Below, piece by piece: positions 1-8,731 of a DNA stretch of 59,670 nucleotides. Numbering within the stretch: the stretch's first letter is position 1; every line of letters begins with the position of its first letter. Origin of the DNA: an uncultured Prochlorococcus sp. GTDB taxonomy: Bacteria > Cyanobacteriota > Cyanobacteriia > PCC-6307 > Cyanobiaceae. The stretch is from NCBI GenBank assembly GCA_902525585.1, contig CABZHQ010000005.1, forward strand, positions 1-59,670, in the 5' to 3' direction. Under the pieces are notes generated by a model. The model had not been told where the DNA came from. It saw only the letters and a list, made by a program, of their open reading frames with translations, and did no database searches. The position numbers were made by a program, and so were the translations under genes.

Positions 1-343
1 TATTTACTGGTCCACTTGCTCCAGCTTGTGTCATTGCTTCTGTTATGCCAGATCCAAAATGAGGGTCCCAAATAGCATGAGCTATCGGGCGGACATGAGT
101 TGGATCGAGTACAAATTGCTCAAAATTACCTTGCCAAGCAATATGAAATAAGTTACCAGCTACCCAGAGAGCGATTATCGCTAGATGTCCAAAATGTGTA
201 GAGAATAGCTTCTGATAAAGTTTTTCTTCAGTCATACCGTCATGACTTTCAAAGTCATGAGCGGTAGCTATTCCGTACCATATTCGTCGGGTTGTGGGGT
301 CCTGAGCTAGACCCTGGTTAAATGATGGAAATTTTGTTGCCAT
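1..343 (-). CDS. psaB: Photosystem I P700 apoprotein A2, 5' part (partial)
   Basis: The N-terminal about 114 residues of PsaB are visible. They start [20 protein letters not shown] and contain the typical [20 protein letters not shown] and [14 protein letters not shown] stretches; the gene runs off the left edge. PsaB pairs with PsaA in the thylakoid membrane to hold P700, the antenna chlorophylls and the FX iron-sulfur cluster. It lies 27 bases downstream of psaA on the same strand, as expected for the psaAB operon. No clear Shine-Dalgarno sequence precedes its ATG, so it may rely on readthrough from psaA translation. Identity is certain; only the length is cut by the window. Confidence 0.97.
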
Positions 344-370
344 TGAATTAAAAAGGTGAAGTTCAGGTTG

Positions 371-2674
371 TTAGCCCAGCCCGAAAAGGCGAGCATGGAA
401 GAAGGCCCATGTGGTAGCAATACCACCTACAAGGAAGTGTGTAACACCTACTGCACGTCCCTGAGTAATAGATAGAGCTCGAGGTTGAATGGTTGGTGCA
501 ACCTTTAGTTTATTGTGTGCCCAAACAATTGATTCGAACAATTCTTGCCAATATCCTCTTCCGCTGAAGAGGAACATTAAACTGAACGCCCATATAAAGT
601 GAGCTCCCAAGAACATCAAACCGTACATACTTATTGATTGACCATAGCTTGTTAATACTTGAGAAGCTTGAGCCCAGAGGAAATCTCTTAACCAACCATT
701 GATAGTAATTGAACTTTGTGCGAAATTACCTCCAGTAAGTCCCCAAACATCACTCTGCATTTTCCAAGAGAAGTGGAAAATAACTATTGATAAACAGTTA
801 TACATCCAGAAGAGAGCCAAGAAAACGTGATCCCATGAAGAAACTTGACATGTACCACCTCTTCCAGGACCATCACAAGGGAATCTAAATCCTAAAGAAG
901 CTTTATCAGGAATCAACCTTGAACTTCTTGCATAAAGAACTCCTTTAAGAAGTATCAAAACAGTTACATGGATTTGGAAAGCATGAATATGATGAATCAT
1001 TAAATCAGCTGTCCCTAATGGAATTGGAGCTATAGCTACCTTTCCACCAACTTCTACTAAACTTCCATTAAAGACTTCACTTAAAGCTTTGTGAGGTAAA
1101 GCTTCTGCTGTACCTGCTAAAAGGGAAGTCCCAACAGCAGATGCTTGAATACTCTGTACCCATTGAGCAAAGATTGGCTGAAGTTGGATAGCAGAATCAC
1201 TAAACATATCTTGGGGTCTACCCAAAGCTCTCATTGTGTCGTTGTGAATATAGAGTCCAAAACTATGGAATCCTAACCACATACAAACCCAGTTCAAGTG
1301 ACTGATTAAAGCATCTCTTGCCTTAAGAATTCTGTCTAATACATTATCAATATGTTTTGCTGGATCGTAATCTCTAACCATTGCAATTCCAGCATGCGCA
1401 CCTGCTCCTACTATGAATAATCCACCTATCCACATGTGATGGGTAAATAATCCAAGAACTGTCATATAGTCAGTAGCTATATAGGGATATGGAGGCATCG
1501 CATACATGTGATGAGATACAAGTATGCTTATTGATCCAAGCATCGCTAGGTTAACTGATAGCTGCGCATGTCTACTTTCTGCCATGAACTCAAAAAGACC
1601 TTGATGACCTTTAGGCGCAGGGAATAATATTGGGTCTCCTTGTTGTGAATCTAATATTTCTTTCATACTATGACCAATACCATAATTGGTTCTATACATA
1701 TGACCACCGATTATTGCTATTACACCAAAAGCTAAATGATGATGTGAAACATCAGTCATCCACAAGCTTCCTGTCACAGGGTTAAGTCCACCTTTGAAAG
1801 TAAGGAAGTCTGAGAAAGCTAACCAATTTAAACTAAAGAAATTACCTGTGCCACTTGCTAATCCTGGAAATATCTGACCGATAATTTGTGGATCACAGAG
1901 TTGATGAGGCATAGGCATATCTGCAATAGTTGCTATTTCTTTTCCATTAATAACTAAAGGAGAGCCTGCATCAATTGCATCTAAGAGAGCTGCTGTAGGA
2001 GCTCCAATATGAATACAATGACCAGCCCATGCTAAGGATCCTAAACCTACTAAACCAGCTATGTGGTGGTTAAGCATAGACTCAATATCTTGAAACCACT
2101 CCATCTTTGGAGCTGCTTTGTGATAATGAAAAATTCCAGCATGAAGCATAAGTGCCGCCATAACTACAGCACCTATTGCTAAAGCCATAAGTTCACTCTC
2201 ATTAGTGATTCCCCATGCTCGCCACATGTGGAATATTCCTGAACTAATTTGAATACCGTTGTAGTTAGCACCAAGGTCAGCATTAAGCATTTCTTGACCA
2301 ACGATTGCCCATACTTGCTGAGCTCCGGGTTTGACATGAGTTGGATCAGCTAACCAACCTGAGTAATTAGAAAATCTTGCTCCATGGAAAAATGCAGCAC
2401 TCATCCATATAAAAATGACTGCAAGATGTCCAAAATGAGCTGAAAAGATTTTTCTTGTTGCTTCTTCAGCATCGCCTGTATGCACGTCAAAATCATGTGC
2501 ATCAGCATGCAAATTCCAGATCCAAGTTGTAGTTTTTGGACCTTTAGATAATTTACTTGACCAGAATCCTGGCTTATCTAATTTGGCAAAATCAATAGGT
2601 CTTGGATCGGCCTTGACAGGATCTTCCAAAACTTTTTTGTTTTTTTCTCCACTTTCTGGTGGGCTGATGGTCAT
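371..2674 (-). CDS. psaA: Photosystem I P700 apoprotein A1
   Basis: This 767-residue PsaA is the thylakoid reaction-centre subunit that binds P700, A0, A1 and, with PsaB, the FX 4Fe-4S cluster. The FX loop [20 protein letters not shown] places the two ligand cysteines at residues 600 and 609. Many His-rich transmembrane helices follow the family pattern (for example [20 protein letters not shown]). It is slightly longer than freshwater cyanobacterial PsaA (about 750 residues). Extra residues near 245-265 around the [16 protein letters not shown] stretch are consistent with marine picocyanobacterial PsaA. The ATG is preceded by a good ribosome site (GAGG seven bases upstream). It leads the psaAB operon. 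Confidence 0.99.
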   Translation of the reverse strand: MTISPPESGEKNKKVLEDPVKADPRPIDFAKLDKPGFWSSKLSKGPKTTTWIWNLHADAHDFDVHTGDAEEATRKIFSAHFGHLAVIFIWMSAAFFHGARFSNYSGWLADPTHVKPGAQQVWAIVGQEMLNADLGANYNGIQISSGIFHMWRAWGITNESELMALAIGAVVMAALMLHAGIFHYHKAAPKMEWFQDIESMLNHHIAGLVGLGSLAWAGHCIHIGAPTAALLDAIDAGSPLVINGKEIATIADMPMPHQLCDPQIIGQIFPGLASGTGNFFSLNWLAFSDFLTFKGGLNPVTGSLWMTDVSHHHLAFGVIAIIGGHMYRTNYGIGHSMKEILDSQQGDPILFPAPKGHQGLFEFMAESRHAQLSVNLAMLGSISILVSHHMYAMPPYPYIATDYMTVLGLFTHHMWIGGLFIVGAGAHAGIAMVRDYDPAKHIDNVLDRILKARDALISHLNWVCMWLGFHSFGLYIHNDTMRALGRPQDMFSDSAIQLQPIFAQWVQSIQASAVGTSLLAGTAEALPHKALSEVFNGSLVEVGGKVAIAPIPLGTADLMIHHIHAFQIHVTVLILLKGVLYARSSRLIPDKASLGFRFPCDGPGRGGTCQVSSWDHVFLALFWMYNCLSIVIFHFSWKMQSDVWGLTGGNFAQSSITINGWLRDFLWAQASQVLTSYGQSISMYGLMFLGAHFIWAFSLMFLFSGRGYWQELFESIVWAHNKLKVAPTIQPRALSITQGRAVGVTHFLVGGIATTWAFFHARLFGLG

Positions 2675-3008
2675 CTAGCACCTCGAAAATAATTGACATT
2701 AAAGCCGATTGATCGGATCTTGAACCTATTTTTAATGATAATGTTCAAGAAAACGAATCCTTCGGAACTTTAGATATTCGTTTCAAAAATAATAAGGCAA
2801 AGATTCTTTCGTTATGCATTAACGTAACAAATGTTCTAATGATTGTTACTATATGAATATTTTGTTAAATTCTAGTCTATGACATAATTATGAGTATTTT
2901 TACCCAAATTTTTAATAAATTTCTTAAATTTTTTTTTATATTTCAAAGAAAATTTTTTAAATCAAGTGACAGGATATAATTTCAACATAATTATCAATAG
3001 TTTCTGAT
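2675..3008. other. Divergent intergenic region between psaA and the cobJ fusion gene
   Basis: This 334-base AT-rich gap separates two genes that point away from each other, so it should carry promoters for both. It holds two dyads. CGTTA-TGCAT-TAACG lies at 2810-2824 and a 7-base-arm inverted repeat at 2824-2849. The right half (2880-2960) is long runs of A and T. No open reading frame or recognisable RNA gene was seen. Transcription start sites cannot be placed from sequence alone. Confidence 0.6.
2824..2849. promoter_or_regulatory. Inverted repeat upstream of psaA, candidate operator
   Basis: GTAACAA and its exact reverse complement TTGTTAC flank a 12-base spacer, about 150-175 bases upstream of the psaA ATG. 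The half site contains the TTAC core also found in RpaB high-light (HLR1) boxes. HLR1 is normally a direct repeat, whereas this is an inverted one, so the match is only partial. Control of psaAB by light is well known in cyanobacteria; assigning this site to that control is inference. Confidence 0.35.
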
Positions 3009-4811
3009 TTGGAAGGAATTGCTATAGGTCTATCTAATAATTCAAAAGAAATTTTAAAAAGGCTTAAAAAAACCGAATTTGTCAAAGATATATATATTGC
3101 AGGTTCTTCAAAAGATGATGAGAAGGAAAATGAACTTGTTCAAGTACAAAAACCTAAAGAAATCTTACTTAAAAAATGGCCTGAGATAGATTTAATAATT
3201 TTTATAGGATCAATTGCTGCCTCGATACGCATAATAAATTCTTTTTTAACCTCTAAAGATCAAGATCCTGGTGTAATAGTTATAGATAACAAATGTTCCA
3301 AGATAGTTCCTTTAATCGGCTTACATCAATCAAATACGCAAAATATTGCATGTCAAATTGCTAATTTAATTGGTGGCGAAATAATAGAAACTAATAACTC
3401 CAATGATCAAAACTTCTTAAGTCTTGATTCATTTGGGAATCAATGGGGTTGGGAAAGATCTGGCAACGTAAAGGATTGGTCAAAACTAGTAATTAAACAA
3501 GCCAAGAACGAAGAAATATTTTGCAAACAATTTTCTGGCAATAGCTTATGGAAAAATTCAGAATCAGGGGAGTTAATTAATCAAATTAATGAAAAAGAAA
3601 TTGAAAAACCAGATTCAACATTTCATGTCAGTATATTTGAAAATCATGAAACAACTTGGCACCCGCCCGTATTATGGGTTGGCATTGGATGTGAAAGAAA
3701 TACAAGCAAAGAATTAATAGCAAATTCTTTAAATAGTTTATTGGAGTCAAAAAATTTATCCAAGTATTCAATTGCGGGACTTGCAACGATTGATATAAAA
3801 AAAGATGAGAAAGGAATTTTAGAACTTGCTGAAGAAAAAAACTTGCCTATAAAGTTTTTTAGTAAAGACGATCTTTCGACAAAAATTGTTCCAAATCCTT
3901 CAAGTGTTGTAGAAAAGGAAATTGGCACCCCTTCTGTAGCGGAAGCTTCTTGTTTACTCGCAGCAGGAGAAGAATCAAAATTATTAGAAGAAAAAAGAAT
4001 TTTTAAAAATCAATCTGGGGCAGTAAGTATCGCTGTAGCAGAATCAAAAAATCAATATAATCCAACCAATGGCGAAATACATATTATTGGAAGTGGGCCT
4101 GGTGATATCTCCTTCCTTACCAGTAATGCAAAAAAAGCACTTTCAAGATGTACTGTTTGGATTGGATACAAAATGTATTTAGATTTAATTAAGTCCTTAA
4201 AAAGGAGTGACCAAGTTTTTATTGAAAGTAAACTTACTGAAGAAAAAGGGAGATGCAGTAAAGCAATTAAATTAGCCGAGGAAGGAATAAAAGTGGCTTT
4301 AATTTCCTCAGGCGAATCTGGATTCTATGGCATGGCTGGTTTACTTTTAGAATTACTTCAAAAAATCAACCCAGAATATAGACCTTACTTTGAAGTACAT
4401 CCAGGTATAAGTAGTGTTCAATTAGCGGCTGCACTTAGTGGGGCACCATTAATGAATGACTTTTGTTCAATTAGCTTAAGTGATAAGTTAACTCCATGGT
4501 CTTTAATAGAAAAAAGAATTGAAGGGGCTCTTCTAGGTGATTTTGTTATAGCTTTATTTAATCCTCAATCAATTGAGAGAAATTGGCAGCTAAAAAGTGT
4601 AATAGATCAATGTTTAAAATCTAGGCCAGGCAATACTCCCGTTTTAATAGCTAGACAAGTTGGAAGAGAAAATCAATCAAAAAAATTTTTCAATTTAAAC
4701 ACAATCCCTTTAAAAGAAGTAGACATGTTATCAATAATAATTATTGGCAATTCTCAAACCACTTTAATAGATGAAATATTCCTTACTCCAAGAGGATATT
4801 TACAAAATTAA
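3009..4811 (+). CDS. cobJ: CbiG-CobJ fusion (cobalamin precorrin C17-methyltransferase)
   Basis: This 600-residue fusion acts in corrin ring contraction in B12 synthesis. Residues about 1-330 are CbiG-like (cobalt-precorrin-5A hydrolase): a divergent N-terminal part, then PGVIVIDNKCSKIVPLIGLH, then a C-terminal part with GIGCERNTSKELI and GTPSVAEASCLLAAG. From residue 355 follows a SAM methyltransferase of the CobJ/CbiH family, with GEIHIIGSGPGDISFLT, VALISSGESGFYGMAGLLLE and EVHPGISSVQLAAALSGAP. CbiG and CobJ act close together in the pathway, which fits the fusion. The frame begins at a TTG; no ATG fits better, so the exact start is uncertain. It stands alone, divergent from psaA. Confidence 0.9.
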   Translation: MEGIAIGLSNNSKEILKRLKKTEFVKDIYIAGSSKDDEKENELVQVQKPKEILLKKWPEIDLIIFIGSIAASIRIINSFLTSKDQDPGVIVIDNKCSKIVPLIGLHQSNTQNIACQIANLIGGEIIETNNSNDQNFLSLDSFGNQWGWERSGNVKDWSKLVIKQAKNEEIFCKQFSGNSLWKNSESGELINQINEKEIEKPDSTFHVSIFENHETTWHPPVLWVGIGCERNTSKELIANSLNSLLESKNLSKYSIAGLATIDIKKDEKGILELAEEKNLPIKFFSKDDLSTKIVPNPSSVVEKEIGTPSVAEASCLLAAGEESKLLEEKRIFKNQSGAVSIAVAESKNQYNPTNGEIHIIGSGPGDISFLTSNAKKALSRCTVWIGYKMYLDLIKSLKRSDQVFIESKLTEEKGRCSKAIKLAEEGIKVALISSGESGFYGMAGLLLELLQKINPEYRPYFEVHPGISSVQLAAALSGAPLMNDFCSISLSDKLTPWSLIEKRIEGALLGDFVIALFNPQSIERNWQLKSVIDQCLKSRPGNTPVLIARQVGRENQSKKFFNLNTIPLKEVDMLSIIIIGNSQTTLIDEIFLTPRGYLQN

Positions 4812-4901
4812 GTTTAGGTAATAAATAAGTTATCCAAAGATTTTTTCTTTGCTTTTTTTTTACAAGAATACTAATCTTTTATAAAGGATTAAATAAATTC
4901 A

Positions 4902-5690
4902 TTGAAAAAAATAGGTTTAATTTTATTTGATATTGATGGTGTAATCCGCAGCGTAGAAAATAGTTACAGACTTTCATTAAAAAAAACAGTTTATAAATTT
5001 TCCGGATGGGAGCCAAGTTATGTAGATATTGATAATGCAAAAAATGAAGGGATCTGGAATAATGACTGGGATCTAAGTTTAGAACTTATAAAAAGATGTA
5101 TAAAAAAAGAGAACTTAAATCTTAAAATTCCTCTTAGAGAGGAAATAGTTGAGTGTTTTGAAGAATTTTACTTTGGAGGAGATCCAAATGTAGATAGTAA
5201 ATATTGGTCTGGCTTCATAACAAATGAAGATTTATTAGTTGATAAAGAATTTTTTGATTTATTAAATAGCAATGGAATAATTTGGGGTTTTGTAAGTGGT
5301 GCAGAGCATGCTTCTGCAAAATTTGTTTTAGAAAAAAGGCTTGGACTAAAATCACCTCCATTAATATCTATGGGAGATGCTCCAGATAAGCCTGATCCTA
5401 AAGGTTTTATTCACTTATCAAAAAAGCTTCTTGGAGATAAACTTGGCGAATCAAATATTCCCATTGCATATGTAGGAGATACTATTGCAGATGTAAATAC
5501 AGTTATAAACGCTAGAAAGGAAATACCTACTCAGAAATTCATAAGTTTTGGAATAGCTCCCCCTCATTTACACTTACAGTCTCGATTAAAAGAACGTAAT
5601 TCATACGAAAAAAATCTGCAAGATGCAGGTGCTGACTTTATTTTAAATTCTATAAATGACCTAAAATCTATTAATCTTTCTCTATTCTAA
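4902..5690 (+). CDS. HAD-superfamily subfamily IA hydrolase
   Basis: This 262-residue HAD phosphatase-like protein has motif I LFDIDGVIRSVENSY near the N-terminus and motif II GFVSGAEHASAKFVLE. The Lys region is GDAPDKPDPKGF and motif IV is YVGDTIADVNTVINARK. It resembles a HAD-IA family of unknown function that is common in marine cyanobacteria. The residue two after the motif I nucleophile Asp is also Asp (D-I-D), so phosphohydrolase chemistry is plausible. The substrate is unknown. The frame starts with TTG, shortly after an AAGGA-like ribosome site. It lies 90 bases after the cobJ fusion and may be co-transcribed. Its 3' end carries a short tandem duplication. Confidence 0.75.
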   Translation: MKKIGLILFDIDGVIRSVENSYRLSLKKTVYKFSGWEPSYVDIDNAKNEGIWNNDWDLSLELIKRCIKKENLNLKIPLREEIVECFEEFYFGGDPNVDSKYWSGFITNEDLLVDKEFFDLLNSNGIIWGFVSGAEHASAKFVLEKRLGLKSPPLISMGDAPDKPDPKGFIHLSKKLLGDKLGESNIPIAYVGDTIADVNTVINARKEIPTQKFISFGIAPPHLHLQSRLKERNSYEKNLQDAGADFILNSINDLKSINLSLF

Positions 5691-5711
5691 AAAATCTCTA
5701 TTCTAAAAAAT
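5680..5711 (+). repeat. Tandem duplication of a 16-base unit over a stop codon
   Basis: The unit CTCTATTCTAAAAAAT occurs twice back to back (5680-5695 and 5696-5711). The first copy contains the last codons and TAA of the HAD gene; the second repeats that tail after the stop. This looks like a recent slippage event at the left border of the accessory cassette. Confidence 0.85.
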
Positions 5712-5937
5712 ATTCTTTAGAAGATTCTTGTTAAATGTAAATAAGGATTGGGAGTCACTAGTAAGAGATCTTTAGAGAATGAGGATGAACTAGTACGACC
5801 AAACATGAGATCAGAATGAGGTTATTTACCCACTAATTTACCCACCATTTTTTTAAATTTGATTAACTACCCATTAGATTTAAGATCTTAATGATCAAGA
5901 GTATAATAAATTAATAAATTTTTTTAAATTAAATTTA
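5712..5937. other. Intergenic region left of the carbamoyltransferase cassette
   Basis: No gene was found. Bases about 5740-5850 are less AT-rich than the surroundings and contain short open stretches in more than one frame, for example a 24-codon run ending at a TGA near 5820. They also contain two ACTAGT hexamers and two TTTACCCAC repeats. It could be the decayed end of an older gene or an integration border, but nothing is recognisable. The last 60 bases before the ATG are almost pure A/T and likely hold the cassette promoter. Confidence 0.4.
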
Positions 5938-7794
5938 ATGAGCAATTATATAATCGGCTTATCTTGTTATTACCATGATAGTGCTGTTGTACTGATAAAA
6001 AACGGAGAGATAGTTGTAGCAGTTCAAGAAGAAAGATTTTCCAGGAAAAAGCATGATTCAAGATTTCCTATAAACGCAATAAAATATACTCTTAAATCGC
6101 AAAATATTGACTTAAGAAATATTGAGATGATTGTCTACTATGAGAAACCACTTCTAACTTTTGAGAGATTATTAGAAACATATCTTGCTGTTGCTCCAAG
6201 AGGATTACGTTCATTTATTGCTGCAATGCAAGTATGGTTAAAAGAAAAATTATTTTTAAAATCAGAACTTAAAAGTAAATTCAAATCCTTACAAGAAGAA
6301 CTTGTTCCAAATATTAAACCTTATATTCCAAAATTTTTATTCTCAGAGCATCACCTCTCTCATGCTGCTGCTGCTTTCTACCCAAGTCCTTTTGATGAAG
6401 CGGTCATCTTATGTATGGATGGTGTAGGTGAGTGGGCAACAACTACTGCTTGGATTGGTAAGGGTAGGAATATAGATCCTCTTTGGGAAATCAGTTTCCC
6501 CCACTCTCTCGGACTTCTTTATTCAGCATTCACCTACTACTGTGGATTCAAGGTCAATTCTGGTGAGTATAAACTAATGGGTCTGGCTCCCTATGGGAAC
6601 CCCAGGTTTGTAGAAAAGATCAAAGATAATCTTATTGATATTAAAGATGATGGTACATTCCGTCTCGACATTAGTTACTTCAAATACCACCGTGGATTCC
6701 GTATGACAGGACAGAAGTTCCACAAACTATTTGGTAGACCCCCGCGGAAGGGAGAAACAGAACTCTCCCAGTTCCACATGGACCTAGCAGCATCAATCCA
6801 AGTCGTAACAGAAGAGATCGTCTTGAAACTTGCAAAATCACTGCGGCAAGAGACGGGCATTAAAAATATTTGTCTTGCTGGTGGCGTTGCTCTGAATTGC
6901 GTTGCAAACGGTAAATTGCTTCAAGAGAATATCTTTGATGATATTTGGATTCAACCTGCCAGTGGTGACTCTGGTTCAGCACTGGGAGCTGCTTTGGTGG
7001 GATGGCATCAGCATAAAAAACAAGTGAGAGTTATCAACACAAACGACTCCATGAAAGGAACTTACTTGGGTCCCGAATTTAGTAACAATGAGATCACCAA
7101 TTATTTAGAACAAATCAATGCCCCATTTCACACTGAAAGCGATTCCACATTGTTTGATCGTTTGTCAGAGGAACTTGAAAAGGGTAACGTGATTGGTTGG
7201 TTTAATGGTCCTATGGAGTTTGGTCCAAGAGCATTAGGTGGACGCTCCATCATTGGGGACCCACGAAATCAGAAGATGCAAAGTGTGATGAACTTAAAAA
7301 TTAAGTACAGGGAAAGTTTTCGTCCTTTTGCCCCATCAGTTCTCGAGGAAGACGTGACCAATCAGTTTGAAATGAATGCCAAGAGTCCCTACATGCTTAT
7401 GGTAGCTCCCGTTAAGAAAGAACTATGTAAGATTATGACAGAGGAAGAAGACAAACTCTTTGGTATCGAGAAACTCAATATTCCACGATCATCGCTGCCT
7501 GCAATAACACATGTAGACTACTCTGCAAGAGTTCAAACAGTAAACAAAACAACCAATCCCCGCTATTACAATTTGATCAGTGCTTTTAAGCGAAAGACTG
7601 GTTGTCCCACCATCGTTAACACCTCATTCAATGTGAGAGGTGAACCTATAGTTTGCACTCCTCAGGATGCTTACAGATGCTTCATGAGGACAGAAATGGA
7701 TGTACTAGTTCTTCAAAACCAGATCCTTTTCAAGGGCGAACAACCAAAGGTCGAAAAAGACGAAACTTGGATGCAGGAGTTTGAACTCGATTGA
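5938..7794 (+). CDS. NodU/CmcH/SxtI-family carbamoyltransferase
   Basis: This 618-residue enzyme has full family length. The N-terminal ASKHA-like domain contains MSNYIIGLSCYYHDSAVVLI and the metal/nucleotide site HHLSHAAAAFYPSPFDEAV (histidines 138, 139 and 142), then VILCMDGVGEW. The C-terminal YrdC-like part contains EFGPRALGGRSIIGDPRN and NTSFNVRGEPIVCTPQDAYR. Members move carbamoyl from carbamoyl phosphate, via a carbamoyl adenylate, onto hydroxyl groups of sugars, antibiotics or toxins. The acceptor here is unknown. It heads a cassette: two small membrane-protein genes follow, each 2 bases after the previous stop. The first about 410 bases are near 30% GC, but from about 6350 on the gene is near 44% GC, so it may be a chimera of two origins. 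Confidence 0.92.
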   Translation: MSNYIIGLSCYYHDSAVVLIKNGEIVVAVQEERFSRKKHDSRFPINAIKYTLKSQNIDLRNIEMIVYYEKPLLTFERLLETYLAVAPRGLRSFIAAMQVWLKEKLFLKSELKSKFKSLQEELVPNIKPYIPKFLFSEHHLSHAAAAFYPSPFDEAVILCMDGVGEWATTTAWIGKGRNIDPLWEISFPHSLGLLYSAFTYYCGFKVNSGEYKLMGLAPYGNPRFVEKIKDNLIDIKDDGTFRLDISYFKYHRGFRMTGQKFHKLFGRPPRKGETELSQFHMDLAASIQVVTEEIVLKLAKSLRQETGIKNICLAGGVALNCVANGKLLQENIFDDIWIQPASGDSGSALGAALVGWHQHKKQVRVINTNDSMKGTYLGPEFSNNEITNYLEQINAPFHTESDSTLFDRLSEELEKGNVIGWFNGPMEFGPRALGGRSIIGDPRNQKMQSVMNLKIKYRESFRPFAPSVLEEDVTNQFEMNAKSPYMLMVAPVKKELCKIMTEEEDKLFGIEKLNIPRSSLPAITHVDYSARVQTVNKTTNPRYYNLISAFKRKTGCPTIVNTSFNVRGEPIVCTPQDAYRCFMRTEMDVLVLQNQILFKGEQPKVEKDETWMQEFELD

Positions 7795-7796
7795 TC

Positions 7797-8189
7797 ATGA
7801 AAGAAATAATTTCAAAAAAACAACTAAGAGAATTCGGACTTCTAATTGGATTTGGATTCCCTATTCTGATTGGTTGGTTGCTGCCTTCTTTCTTCGGGCA
7901 TGCATTCAGGGAATGGACTCTTTGGGTAGGGATTCCAGGATTAATCCTTGGAGTAACAGCACCACGCTTACTTCACTATCCATTTAAGTTTTGGATGGCT
8001 CTCGGTTTAGCACTTGGATGGGTAAATAGTAGAATCATTCTTGGTCTTGTTTTCGTTATTGTCCTTCTACCTATTGCGGTAATAATGCGTATTATTGGAT
8101 ATGATCCATTAAGAAGAGTTCGTAAAGGAGAGAAAACTTATCGTGAAAATATACAAAATCGCCAAACTGATCTTACTCGCATTTTTTAA
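7797..8189 (+). CDS. SxtJ-like small membrane protein
   Basis: This protein is 130 residues from the ATG at 7797, two bases after the carbamoyltransferase stop. A TTG two codons earlier is possible but overlaps that stop. After a short charged start (MKEIISKKQLREFG) there are about four hydrophobic segments: LLIGFGFPILIGWLLPSFFG, WTLWVGIPGLILGVTAP, FWMALGLALGW and LGLVFVIVLLPIAVIMRIIG. It ends in a basic cytosolic tail, YDPLRRVRKGEKTYR. Both shape and position match SxtJ, which follows the carbamoyltransferase SxtI in saxitoxin clusters and in many unrelated clusters. Its function is unknown; it may anchor or assist the carbamoyltransferase at the membrane. Confidence 0.75.
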   Translation: MKEIISKKQLREFGLLIGFGFPILIGWLLPSFFGHAFREWTLWVGIPGLILGVTAPRLLHYPFKFWMALGLALGWVNSRIILGLVFVIVLLPIAVIMRIIGYDPLRRVRKGEKTYRENIQNRQTDLTRIF

Positions 8190-8191
8190 CT

Positions 8192-8353
8192 ATGGAAGCA
8201 TTTCTTGATCTTATTAAAGACATCTGGGACTTTCTTAAAGTTCGAAAGAAATATTGGTTAGCGCCCTTGATTATCACGATCGTCCTTATGGGAGCACTTA
8301 TTGTATTTACTCAGGGGTCAGTAGTTGCGCCTTTCATTTATTCTATTTTCTGA
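8192..8353 (+). CDS. SxtK-like 53-residue membrane protein
   Basis: This short gene starts two bases after the SxtJ-like stop and encodes 53 residues. MEAFLDLIKDIWDFLKVRKK is an amphipathic, basic start. One transmembrane helix follows (LAPLIITIVLMGALIVF), then a short tail TQGSVVAPFIYSIF. Size, single helix, the KYWLAP stretch and gene order match SxtK, the third member of the sxtI-J-K trio. I recall a small Pfam family for it (DUF5989) but could not check. No function is established. The equal 2-base spacing of all three genes argues that they are translated together. Confidence 0.72.
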   Translation: MEAFLDLIKDIWDFLKVRKKYWLAPLIITIVLMGALIVFTQGSVVAPFIYSIF

Positions 8354-8731
8354 TATCCATATTGGACCCACGTACCAAAAAGAACTCAAAAGACTTTGGT
8401 ATTAATATCATAATTTATGAATCTTCCTGATTTCCCCGCAATTTTCTATCTACTGTATATAAAACTCAAACCAGTCTTTTATAAACAATTCAATCAAACC
8501 TCAAACCATAGAGATTTATATCCGATGTATTCAAACAAAGAGTTCTCTATTGAACTGCTCAATGAAATACCTATACTTACCACAGTTTACACATCAATTT
8601 ACACGCCACTTGGTTGACGTGATATTTAACTTTTACGAACCTGTAAGGACATCATTTTCTGGTATCTGAAGTAGTAGCAGTAGATCTTAAGCCTCAGCTA
8701 ACTCTTAAAACTTCCACGAACCAAATAATTA
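8354..8731. other. Gene-poor region between the cassette and tRNA-Ser
   Basis: These 378 bases hold no convincing gene. A 66-codon frame (8417-8617) has no ribosome site, no recognisable domain and unusual composition, so it was not called. An ACCAAA...TTTGGT dyad at about 8376-8402 could be a weak transcription terminator for the cassette. The region is less AT-rich than core spacers here and may be remnant accessory DNA. Confidence 0.4.

Noticed and set aside
7781..7987. Frame overlapping the end of the carbamoyltransferase and the SxtJ-like gene
   Set aside because: Out-of-frame shadow; the SxtJ-like frame has the transmembrane pattern and the better start.
5938..8353. Saxitoxin biosynthesis cluster
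   Set aside because: Only the carbamoyltransferase-like trio is present; no polyketide-like SxtA, amidinotransferase or other core toxin genes exist, so toxin synthesis is not supported.
8417..8617. 66-codon plus-strand frame after the SxtK-like gene
   Set aside because: No ribosome site, no family resemblance, and composition like surrounding non-coding DNA. It could be a remnant but is not supportable as a gene.
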